Positions 1 to 8,609 of a DNA stretch of 64,000 nucleotides are shown here, piece after piece. How positions within the stretch are numbered: the stretch's first letter is position 1; every line of letters begins with the position of its first letter. The DNA is taken from the NCBI GenBank assembly GCA_907163345.1, contig CAJQUN010000014.1, positions 2,666,001 to 2,730,000 on the forward strand, read 5' to 3'. Made by a program: the position numbers and the translations under genes. Under the pieces are notes generated by a model that saw nothing but the letters and a program-made list of their open reading frames with translations, was not told the DNA's origin and ran no database searches. The DNA is from Haberlea rhodopensis (taxonomy: Eukaryota; Streptophyta; Magnoliopsida; Lamiales; Gesneriaceae).

Positions 1-790
1 CACTTCAACATGAAATTCCCGGTTCCCTTGCAAACCGTTCCTATCCATTTGCTTTACAGCCACAATCTACATGAAAAAAAGAAAGCATGGGATGTGGTTT
101 CAGTGAATGTCTAAAATGCATTAGTAGAAGTAGTAAAAGGAAGCATTTCTATTCGGATTTGTTTCCTTAAAGCAGGTAAAAGTAAACACAAAACCTGTTT
201 AGTGCCCTTAAGTCGACCTTTATACAACCTTCCAAATTCACCTTCACGCAGTAGTAAATCTGGTCTAAAGTTATCAGTAGCAGCAGCCAATTCACGAAAA
301 GTAAATGTGCGTGGACCAATATGAATCGATCCCTCATCTGTGGAAGCTTTCTTGATCTTCATCTCTTCTGCAAGCGACATCCAAACCGATCAGATAGAAA
401 AATAATCGAAGGAAACGCAAGAAAATGATTTTCACGTAATTGCTGACCGCTTCCATTTTATAAAGAGATGGACATTAATATAGGAATTTTGATTAGCTGA
501 AGTACATGAGAAATGAATGGACAAGTAGTCATGATTGATATTAGCTTGATATGATCCTTTGATATACCTCCTAGTGAGAAAAATACAAAGAGAAATATGA
601 TTCTGCTAAAATTATCACCTTCAAGGGTTGAAAACCCAAGGGGAACATCATTGAAGGAAGTAGAGCATGATTCCGATGCTTCGGAGCAGGTGCTCGGAGT
701 CCTTGAGGGTTGGTGGAAAAGTTGCCAAAGCTGCTGTTTCTTCAAAACTGCAGTCACCAGCCTCTCCCAGTTGTCATACACCTGAGACAT
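1..790 (-). CDS. Receptor-like cytoplasmic kinase (RLCK-VII / PBL type), 5' part
   Basis: Three exons are visible: 790-619, 367-195 and 66-1, cut by the window edge. All junctions are GT/AG and keep the frame. Exon 1 encodes a serine-rich N-terminus starting MSQVYDNWERLVTAVLKK. Exon 2 holds the FTFRELAAATDNF motif that precedes the kinase domain in PBS1-like kinases, then the nucleotide loop. Exon 3 carries AVKQMDRNGLQGNREF, with the ATP-binding lysine in AVK. Family knowledge: such kinases relay signals from membrane receptors in immunity and development. Oddity: the glycine loop reads REGEFGRLYKG where the family usually has GEGGFG, so its first glycine is Arg. The catalytic loop lies outside the window, so activity cannot be judged. 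I did not recognise the exon 1 extension. The start is the first in-frame ATG of exon 1; an upstream exon is possible. Confidence 0.8.
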
Positions 791-1286
791 CTCCCTCCCA
801 GCTCCTAAAAAAGTACTTGTTACGCTTTCAATTGTTCAGACATTTGATGCCGGAATCCATTTATTATATGTTTGTCCGAAGATTTTTATCCTGCTAGCGG
901 CAAATCCAATGATCTTTTGTCAATGTCTCTGACAGCTGGACGACACTATCATAGCCTAAAAGACCTCGAATTATTCTTATTTTATCTAAAAACTTATTCT
1001 AAAGCATTTGACAACAAAATATTAGAATTCCAAAAAAAAAAATATCAAAAAATATATTAGAATTCGTGTTCCTACAATACACTTTATCAAGTTGATTTTA
1101 AATCATTAAAAATTTATATATTTAAATAAGTAGATATATAAATATAAAATTTTATAATATTATGATACAAATTAATTCCATAAAAATAAAAAAAAAGAAC
1201 GGATTTTAAACAAAGTCTGTCCAAGGCGGTCGGAAGTCTCCCGTATGACTGGGTTATGGAAACAAGAAGAAAGAAAAAAAAACATA
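791..1286. other. AT-rich spacer
   Basis: This is the 5' flank of the kinase gene up to the hAT insertion. It is AT-rich, especially 1080-1200. I see no convincing gene or RNA here; the small open frames are not supported by composition or motifs. Confidence 0.5.
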
Positions 1287-1294
1287 GTTTTTAT
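1287..1294. repeat. Target-site duplication of hAT element, left
   Basis: GTTTTTAT, identical to 4298-4305 on the other side of the element. Confidence 0.9.
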
Positions 1295-1309
1295 TAGAGA
1301 TGTCAAACG

Positions 1310-1450
1310 GAGCGGACGGCACGAGGCACGGCACGGGCACGGCACGTTTTGCTACAGTGCCGTGCCGTGCCAGGCACGGCCCGGAGTATGGGCCGTGCCG
1401 GGCCAAGCCATGCCAGCCCGTGGGCTGGCACGGCACGGCACGGCACTGTT
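1310..1450. repeat. hAT subterminal repeat block, left
   Basis: Dense copies of GGCACGGC and its complement GCCGTGCC in a GC-rich block just inside the terminal inverted repeat. hAT transposases are known to bind short subterminal repeats, so these are likely binding sites. The partner block is at 4095-4285. Confidence 0.75.
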
Positions 1451-1473
1451 TCATTTTTTTTTTTTTTTAAACA

Positions 1474-1613
1474 GGCGATCGATCGCCACATAAATGGCGA
1501 TCGATCGCCTATAGGCAGTAAGCAAAATGCAGGGGTGGCGATCGATCGCCACAAAAAAGGCGATCGATCGCCTAGAGGCAGTAAGCAAAATGCAGGGGTG
1601 GCGATCGATCGCC
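1474..1613. repeat. Five palindromes GGCGATCGATCGCC in a 63-bp tandem repeat
   Basis: The 14-bp perfect palindrome occurs at 1474, 1496, 1537, 1559 and 1600, so spacings run 22, 41, 22, 41 bp. The underlying unit is a 63-bp direct repeat that includes the shared string GGCAGTAAGCAAAATGCAGG. It lies in the 5' leader of the hAT transposase gene. The same palindrome type recurs at 36272-36400 and, with different outer bases, at 63933-63970. Confidence 0.9.
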
Positions 1614-1904
1614 AATGTCCAACGGTCAAAAATATAGCCGTTCAACGGCTTTTTAAAAAAAAAATTGTTTATTTTTTTGGTTGTTATATATATGTGTGTG
1701 TTGAGGAAACATTTTATCATCTTAATCTGTAAGCTCTATATACTTAAGACGCTATACTCTCAATTTGTTCACAAGAAGAAAGAAATTCGTCTTACGTTTG
1801 CCAAGACAAGCTCAAGCAACAAAGCCAACACTCCTCCTAGCAAATATTTGGTAACTTTTATATTTGTTGCATTAGATAATTCATAATTGTAGTCTATATA
1901 CATA

Positions 1905-3897
1905 ATGGCCGATTCATCTTATAATGTGAATTCTGATGATGAAATCGATCAATTCCAAGAAAATGAAGAAAGCACACCAAATATTCAATCATCAAGTAGA
2001 AGAACTTCAAAAAAAAGAACTAGCAATGTATGGCAACTATTCGATGTAGAAATTGTTGAGGGAAAGGGATCAAGGGCAGTTTGTAAAAAATGTAAAAAAG
2101 ATTATGCATATGCTTCTTCTGGTGGTACAGGTCATTTACTAAGATACATGGCTAAACATGAAAAAGAACCAACTGATGGTAACCAAACTATTCTTTCACA
2201 ATTCGGTACTGGTAGTAGTAGTTCAAGTTTAGGTATTTTCACTTATAATGTTGAAAGAGATAGGAGAGAACTAGCTAGCGGAGAAACCTTTTTCAATGGG
2301 GGCGGACGCCAAATTCACTAATTATATTCATTTAGGTTTGCAACCTCAACATAAACGATTTTCAAGGAATACTATTAAATCGGATGCATTCACAATTTTT
2401 AATGAATATAAAGGAAATTTAATTACGTATTTAGGTAATCTTTCATCGAAAGTAGGACTAACAAGTGATATTTGGACAACTTATCTTGGCAATGCATCAT
2501 ATCTCTGTGTTACAGGACATTGGATTGACGATAACTGGGTGTTACATAAAAAAAATTTAGGTTTCACAAAAATTGATTGGCCTCATACGGGTGGAGTTAT
2601 TTCCAATGCCATTATGCAAGTTACTAATGAATATAATATTAGTAATAAAATCTTCTCTATTTCATTTGATAATGCAACTAATAATACTGCTGCAATTACT
2701 ATATTAAAAACTTATTGGAAACCAATTTTAAATGGTGATCTTTTTCATATTCGTTGTGCATGTCATATTTTAAATTTGTGTGTGCAAGATGGATTGAAAC
2801 CACTTGAGCTTCATTTAGAAAAAATAAAGACTACTCTTAAATTTCTTAATGGTTCAGTTGCTAGAAAACAAGACTTCAAAAGTTTATGTATTTCTCATGG
2901 CATGAATTATAAAGATTTTCCTTATGATGTTCCTAATAGGTGGAATTCTACATATTTAATGTTGCAAGCATGTTTACCTTATAGAAATGTGATCACTTTA
3001 TTTTTTAATGAAAGGATGGCCGAACATTTTCATATTGAAGAAACTGATTGGGAAATTGCTTCTAATATTTGTAATTTTTTAGAACCGTTTTACGATGCTA
3101 CCAATTTATTTTCGGGCTGTTATTATCCAACTTCTTCAATATTTTTGAATAAAATTTATGAAATTAGTGAATGTTTTGCATTACATAGATCTGATCCGTT
3201 TTTTACAGGCATTGTCGAACCAATGGAGTATAAATTTAAAAAATACTGGAAAACTATTCCTATGTTGAATTGCTTGGCATCAATTATGGATCCTAGATTA
3301 AAATTATATAGTGTAGAAATTATAATAGAATCTTATTACACCAACATGGCTTATGAGAATATTAATATTAATCAAGAGAAAGAGCGCATTAATAAATGTT
3401 TGTTTGCTTTGTTTTCTTTATATGATTCGTTACATAATTCTAGAGCAACTCCAGTAAGAGAAAGTGGTAGTAGTGGTGGTAGTAGTGGTAAGGGTTCTGT
3501 GTGGACAATGTTAAGAAGAAGACAAGCCACTACTTCCGCTTCTTCTAGTTCTAATACATCTTCATTTACTGAGCTTCAGTTATATCTAAACCAAGTCATA
3601 AATTTCAGTGAACAAGAATTAGAAACTTTTGATGTTTTGGCATGGTGGAAAGACAATGCTAGACTTTGGCCAGTACTTTCCATAATGGCACGTGATCTAC
3701 TAACTCCTCCGATATCCACAGTTCCATCGGAGTCTTGTTTTAGTGCAGGTGGAAGAGTCATTGATGAAAAAAGAAGTAGAATGAAACCAAACACTGTGGA
3801 GATGTGTATTCTTTTAAAGGATTGGTTGTATGCTGATAGCCGCTTACAAGGTCTGGGAGGACATGATGTTTCTTCGGATGAAAATGAAGAAAATTAG
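1905..3897 (+). pseudogene. hAT transposase (BED finger + transposase), one frameshift
   Basis: Two overlapping frames form one transposase. 1905-2321 encodes an acidic N-terminus and a BED-type zinc finger (CKKCKKDYAYASSGGTGHLL, followed by a nearby His). 2296-3897 (533 aa) encodes the RNase H-like transposase body (LTSDIWTT, PNRWNSTYLMLQ). Its C-terminal hAT dimerisation domain includes ARDLLTPPISTVPSESCFSA and RSRMKPNTVEM. The frames meet at a run of five G at 2298-2302; four G would give one continuous frame of about 660 aa, the usual family length. No other stop interrupts it. In the finger, the position usually His after HLLR is Tyr (HLLRYMAKH). Either the element is newly inactivated or the extra G is a sequencing error. 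Confidence 0.88.
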
Positions 3898-4094
3898 CAT
3901 ATTTTTTAAACTCTTTTGTAATTTATTATTTTCTTTAGTTCAATGTAATTTGTAGTTTTTCAATTTTTAGTCAATAAATTTTGATTTTATAAGTATATTG
4001 TGCCAATCTATATTTAAATATAATATTATTATATTTAAAAAAATAAAATTAAACAAAAAAAATATTAAAAAAATTGAAAAAAAAAAATGGTTTT

Positions 4095-4285
4095 GGGCCG
4101 TGCCAGCACGGCACGGCCCGTGGCACGGCCCATAAGCCACGGGCCTATGGGCCGTGCCGGGCCACCCAAATAAGGAGACGGGCCGTGCCAGGCACGGCCC
4201 GTCTCCTTAACGGGCCGTGCCAGCCCGGCACGGAACAGTGCCGGGCGGCACGGTTTTACGGGCCGTGCCGGGCCGGCACGCCCGT
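4095..4285. repeat. hAT subterminal repeat block, right
   Basis: Counterpart of the left block, with many GGCACGGC/GCCGTGCC copies in both orientations up to the right terminal inverted repeat. Confidence 0.75.
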
Positions 4286-4297
4286 TTGACATCTATA

Positions 4298-4305
4298 GTT
4301 TTTAT
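4298..4305. repeat. Target-site duplication of hAT element, right
   Basis: GTTTTTAT, identical to 1287-1294. Confidence 0.9.
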
Positions 4306-4779
4306 CGACGTAACAAACACCAAGCATAACACTGAGTGCACTTTCCATGACATCCAAAATAAAATGGAGATATTAAAATTTAAAGATCCGTATTCCATAT
4401 GCATACGTCTAAATAATCACCAACTAAGAGCTTAGAACAAATGAGAAATCATATTAATAAAGCATCAATAACAACTTAATATCACAAAGTATAAGATGCG
4501 TGAATTACAATGGCTTTGAACAGAATCATTAAATAGGAGATAATAGTAGGAACTAGCATAGATACAATGTCAAAATACATTTTATACATTTCCTCGATCA
4601 CATGCAAAAGAGTTTTAACAGATGCAGGCTCAGCATAGCATGGAAGGACCGATAAAAATAACTGGTACTACAGTTTTCACCCCAGAAGCTTGTATTTCTA
4701 AACTCAATTGCTTCCTGTGCATCCAGCAAGCTCGGATCCATGGAGATGTAGTGCTTATACATATTTCCGAATTACTGCA
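4306..4779. other. Spacer / RH21 3' region
   Basis: AT-rich DNA between the hAT element and the stop codon of the minus-strand RH21 gene. The part nearest 4780 is expected to be RH21 3' UTR. I see no other gene. Confidence 0.5.
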
Positions 4780-6918
4780 TCAATTGGCATAAACCATGTC
4801 ATTCCGCCTCGCTGGTCTGTCGGGAATTGTACCCGGTTTAAACTTTGATGCCTCATGTCTTGCAAGCTCCGGAGGAACAGGACTGTTGCTCTGAATTAGC
4901 ATTTGCTTGAGATCGTAGAAAACTTCTGAGTCATGTAAAGTCAAGAATGTCGTAGCTACACCAGTCTTCCCAGCACGACCCGTTCTCCCAATACGGTGGG
5001 TGTAGGCTTCAATGTTACCAGGCATGTCATGGTTTATGACATGCGCCACATCAGGTATATCAATACCACGCCCCGCAACATCAGTAGCAACCAAGACATT
5101 GTATCTCTTGGTCCTAAAACCTTCAAGGCTTATTTCTCTCTGTTCTTGAGACTTTCCACCATGCAATGTGGTCACCCGGTAACCTTCTTTATCCAATGTT
5201 TTCGCAACATAGTCAGCAACTTTTTTCGTGTTAACAAACACAATAGCTGTCTTATCTGCAAGCTCATCCAGTAATCTTTTCAATCTTGGCATCTTATCAT
5301 TCTCCTTCATCATGATAACATGTTGAGAAATGAGATCAGTGGTTTTTCCTGCTGTGCCAATATTAACAACAACTGGATTTCTCAAGTACTTCCTTGCCAG
5401 CCGCTCTACAGCTGGTGGCATGGTAGCGCTGAACATATAAGTAGTTCTATAAATCCTTTTCTCATCAAGCTCTTCATCCTCGTTCTCTGGTTTCATGTTA
5501 CTCGAAGGCATGGCATCCAATACACCGACAACTTGTGGTTCGAAACCCATATCAATCATACGGTCAGCTTCATCAAGAACAACATAATTACACTGATTCA
5601 ATACTGCATAACGCCTCTCCAAACAATCAATAAGACGTCCAGGGGTTGCAATCACTACTTCACACCCTTGCCTAATCCTAAATCCCTGTTCTTCTATGGA
5701 TTGCCCACCAACAATAGAAACAACCTTTATTCCCAAATAATGCGCAAATTTGACAGTCTCATCCTCAATCTGCTGTGCAAGCTCTCGCGTAGGAGCCATA
5801 ACTACAGCGTAAGGTCCCTCAGCATCATTCTCCTCACTCATCGGAGGAAGTCTACTTATGTAAGTTAGCATAGGAAGAACAAATGCAGCAGTTTTACCTG
5901 AACCAGTCTCAGCAATGCCAATGACATCTCTCTGCTGCAGTCCGAGGGGAATGGCAGCCATCTGAATGGGAGATGGAGTTTTGTAACCAGCCCTTTCAAC
6001 AGCCTTCAGCAACTCGGGAGTCAACTTGCTTTCAGCCCAGTTCCTCATAGGACGTGGAATTCTTGAACCCTTGTAAGAAATGTTGAAATCTTCTCTGAAA
6101 ATTCTCCAGTCCCTCTCCGTCATCTCCTCCAGCTTCTTCTCAGACCAATGTCTATCAACCCTCATATCAAACGTGTCATATAAATCAGCAGCATGCTCCT
6201 TCTTTTTTTGAGCAGCAGCTTCCTCATGTGTCTCCTCAATCCCTTCCTTCTTTCGAATCTCTTCACGAATCTCCTTCTCATTCATAGCAGCAAGTTTTTT
6301 CTGCTCCCTGCGGTCCATTCCAGCTCGGAGTCCACGGCCAAAGAGGAGACGGGCTTCATGAGGATTCTGGTAAAGGCAATTCATGTCGCGAGATGTGTCC
6401 TCGGTGTTCTCCCAGTCGAAGGAGAATCGAAACTTCTCGCTTGGTTTAATAACCCGCTTCTTAGGTTTTTTCGATCCCAAGTACTGCTCCTTGATAGCAG
6501 CAAGCTCAACTTCACGCTCCCTCTCAGCCAATTTCTCCAATCGAGTACGATCCCGCGCCTTGTGTTCTTCCTCTCGTTCTTTCTCTCTGTTTCTACGCTC
6601 GTTGTACCTGTCCCTGTCCCTGTCCCTGTCCCTCTCGCGCTCGCTCTCCCTATCCCTATCCCTATCCCGTTTCCGACGATCAGAATCCCGGTCACGGTCA
6701 CGATCACGGTCACGGTCACCTGAAAATGGTGGTTTCGATTCATCGCCATCATTGGATTGAAGGAGAAGCTCAGAGCGACGCTTCAGCTGAGCAACTTCTT
6801 CCTCGCGGCGTTGCAGGGCAAGTTTCTGACGCTCCGCTTTGGTCAGGAAAACCGGCTTCTTCGCGCCGTCTGATTTGACTCCATTGTTATCGTCTGCACT
6901 TATTTTCATGGTTGCCAT
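4780..6918 (-). CDS. RH21: DEAD-box ATP-dependent RNA helicase 21 (PRP28/DDX23 orthologue)
   Basis: One uninterrupted 712-aa frame. Residues about 66-125 are an Arg/Asp/Glu-rich low-complexity tract, as in PRP28/U5-100K. The helicase core follows: Q-motif region GYKTPSPIQ (311-319), Walker A AETGSGKT (336-343), PTRELAQQ (376-383), TPGRLID (425-431), DEAD (449-452), SAT (497-499), VATDVAGRGID (610-620) and HRIGRTGR (641-648). All catalytic motifs are intact. Family knowledge: PRP28 is a U5 snRNP-associated nuclear helicase that helps exchange U1 for U6 at the 5' splice site during spliceosome activation. The start gives the expected N-terminal length. The absence of introns is striking beside its intron-rich neighbours; I do not know whether that is normal for its orthologues. 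Confidence 0.96.
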   Translation of the reverse strand: MATMKISADDNNGVKSDGAKKPVFLTKAERQKLALQRREEEVAQLKRRSELLLQSNDGDESKPPFSGDRDRDRDRDRDSDRRKRDRDRDRESERERDRDRDRDRYNERRNREKEREEEHKARDRTRLEKLAEREREVELAAIKEQYLGSKKPKKRVIKPSEKFRFSFDWENTEDTSRDMNCLYQNPHEARLLFGRGLRAGMDRREQKKLAAMNEKEIREEIRKKEGIEETHEEAAAQKKKEHAADLYDTFDMRVDRHWSEKKLEEMTERDWRIFREDFNISYKGSRIPRPMRNWAESKLTPELLKAVERAGYKTPSPIQMAAIPLGLQQRDVIGIAETGSGKTAAFVLPMLTYISRLPPMSEENDAEGPYAVVMAPTRELAQQIEDETVKFAHYLGIKVVSIVGGQSIEEQGFRIRQGCEVVIATPGRLIDCLERRYAVLNQCNYVVLDEADRMIDMGFEPQVVGVLDAMPSSNMKPENEDEELDEKRIYRTTYMFSATMPPAVERLARKYLRNPVVVNIGTAGKTTDLISQHVIMMKENDKMPRLKRLLDELADKTAIVFVNTKKVADYVAKTLDKEGYRVTTLHGGKSQEQREISLEGFRTKRYNVLVATDVAGRGIDIPDVAHVINHDMPGNIEAYTHRIGRTGRAGKTGVATTFLTLHDSEVFYDLKQMLIQSNSPVPPELARHEASKFKPGTIPDRPARRNDMVYAN

Positions 6919-7619
6919 CGGAATTCAACAAATGAATCGGGACTTTAGGGTTCTTCAAAGTAAGTCGGTAATTTCGAAAGCGACAAATGTATGGGAAATA
7001 ATCAAGGTATTTTATTTAAATAATATAAAAGATAAATAAATTTACCAAAACATCATAAAATGGAAGAAGTTTAAGCCGGGAATAGCATTTCCGGGCCTTC
7101 AAAATATACAAATGGGCCGGGTTACTAAATCCCAGCCCCTTTATTTTAAATGGGCCGGGTTGATAAATGGGGCGGGTTAGCAACCCGACCCATTTAAAAA
7201 CTGATATGGGAGAAATACTGGTCGGTATTGGTTGGAAAAATATTTTTTTGTTCAGTCTATCAAAAAAGTGCTTTCATATGAGTCAATTTCCAACTCAAAG
7301 GACAAAAATAAGCCCGCAGTTGCATCCACTGTCTACCTGTGCACATAGGATTTTACGTGTACCGTCTATCGGCGCACATAAGGTTGTTACGTGCACCGCA
7401 TATCGGTGCACGTAGGGTTTTATGCTCACCGTCTACCGATGCAATCAGAGTGTTACATGCTGCATACCCGTGCACGTAAGGTTTTTTATGTACATCGAAA
7501 AGTTTGACATCCTGAGATTGAACTGACAATGCAGCTTCAATGAGAAGTCAAAAAACAAAGATCTATCTTCAGAATATAGTGTTGTTAAATGCAAAACATT
7601 GTGTTCAGAGAATATCGAG
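6919..7619. other. RH21 upstream spacer
   Basis: Upstream side of RH21. 7080-7195 contains several GGGCCGGGTT/AACCCGACCC strings in inverted arrangement, resembling a decayed hAT-type MITE. 7333-7493 is a short tandem array. No gene is seen. Confidence 0.45.
7333..7493. repeat. Degenerate ~32-bp tandem repeat, five units
   Basis: Five imperfect units of 30-34 bp, each with a form of ATCGGTGCACGTAAGG followed by TTTTACGTGTACCGT. The GTGCAC and ACGTG cores recur in nearly every unit. Confidence 0.7.
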
Positions 7620-7983
7620 GATTAACTATCACATATCTCAGCAAGTGACGTCAATGATGCTCCAAATAGCAATACATGTAAGTCTAATGGTAATTAGGTC
7701 CATAATCGATGCATAGTTTTCTGGCTTCACCAAACACGTGCACCAGTGCTTCATCGGGAGCTTTGGTCCCAGGATCATATAGTAAAAAAGACAATGTGAG
7801 AGAACGAACTGGAAATTTCTCCGGATCATGTAAAACTGCAGGCCTATGATCCAGTTCGGCACAATCATCACCACAAAGTAAAAGCTTAGGCCGGTTGATT
7901 AGGGGAATTACAGAGCCAGTGAATAGCATAGAGAGCTTGGTGACTTCTGATGAAACTGCATGAAAGTACTGATCTTATACTTG
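7620..7983 (-). pseudogene. Unrecognised gene fragment with coding character
   Basis: After an apparent acceptor (TTTCATGCAG) near 7962, the minus strand reads SSEVTKLSMLFTGSV, then LINRPKLLLCGDDCAELDHR and, near the end, ARKLCIDYGPNYH before a stop at about 7684. One frame over, coding resumes as LHVLLFGASLTSLAEICDS and stops at about 7625, so a frameshift probably separates the two parts. Composition and lack of internal stops look like a real conserved exon, but I do not recognise the family. No further exons are evident between RH21 and TON1, so this is probably a captured or decayed gene piece. Confidence 0.5.
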
Positions 7984-8609
7984 TGGTGAAGTCAAAAGAT
8001 TATGGCCTTCAGTTTGAAATTTAGTGTTAGTTTTGTTCGGTTGTGTTAAGAAGAATTTAAAATTTGTTTGTTTGGGTAGAGATGATGAAGCATTTGGTTT
8101 TCGAAAAGTACTGAGCATTGCAACTGCGAATGCTTATGTGCAATTGCTAATTTTTATGGAAGAAAATGTGTATTATAAGAGAGAACAAATGACTTGTAAG
8201 ATAAATAGGGAAGAAAATACGACTTATTTGAAGAAAATTTCTTGCATTATAAATTATTATTTATTTTAATTTTCTAATATATATTTTATCTCATTCCATA
8301 TTATAACTTTTACTTAGATTTTTCATTACTTATTTGAAAAATTATATTATTATAATATTACACGAAATATAATCTCTACAATCTAAAATAATTTATGCAA
8401 TACGCATCTTTGGACTCAGACTCAATTGAAGTACCAACATGTAGAAGGAAAACAGAGCCAAGAAATAGGGCAAAAGTTAGGGAGGGTGAAATTAAATGGA
8501 CATAAGTACATAAAGTCACGGATACACAAGCATATTGCATCTTATATAGACAAAATCATCCTTTTTGGATCAATAAAAGTTCTTCAAAACTAAGTTAAAA
8601 ACCGATGGG
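7984..8609. other. AT-rich spacer
   Basis: Between the unrecognised fragment and the TON1-like stop codon. AT-rich, especially 8220-8400. No gene recognised; the right end may be the TON1 3' UTR. Confidence 0.45.

Larger units (their letters stand above)
1295..4297 (+). mobile_element. hAT DNA transposon, near-complete
   Basis: The element is 3,003 bp. Its ends are TAGAGATGTCAAACGG on the left and, inverted, TATAGATGTCAAACGG on the right. It is flanked by an exact 8-bp duplication, GTTTTTAT, at 1287-1294 and 4298-4305; 8 bp is the hAT signature. GC-rich subterminal blocks at about 1310-1450 and 4095-4285 are packed with GGCACGGC/GCCGTGCC in both orientations, contrasting with the AT-rich body. 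It encodes a BED finger and a hAT transposase in two overlapping frames separated by one base. Its 5' leader carries five copies of a GATCGATC palindrome. The sharp ends and nearly open frame suggest a fairly recent insertion. Confidence 0.93.

Noticed and set aside
1245..1732. Long open frames on both strands across the hAT left end
   Set aside because: They arise from GC-rich subterminal repeats and palindromes; no domain, and composition mirrors the repeats.
6193..6760. Plus-strand open frames opposite the RH21 N-terminus
   Set aside because: Shadows of the RD/RE-rich tract read on the other strand.
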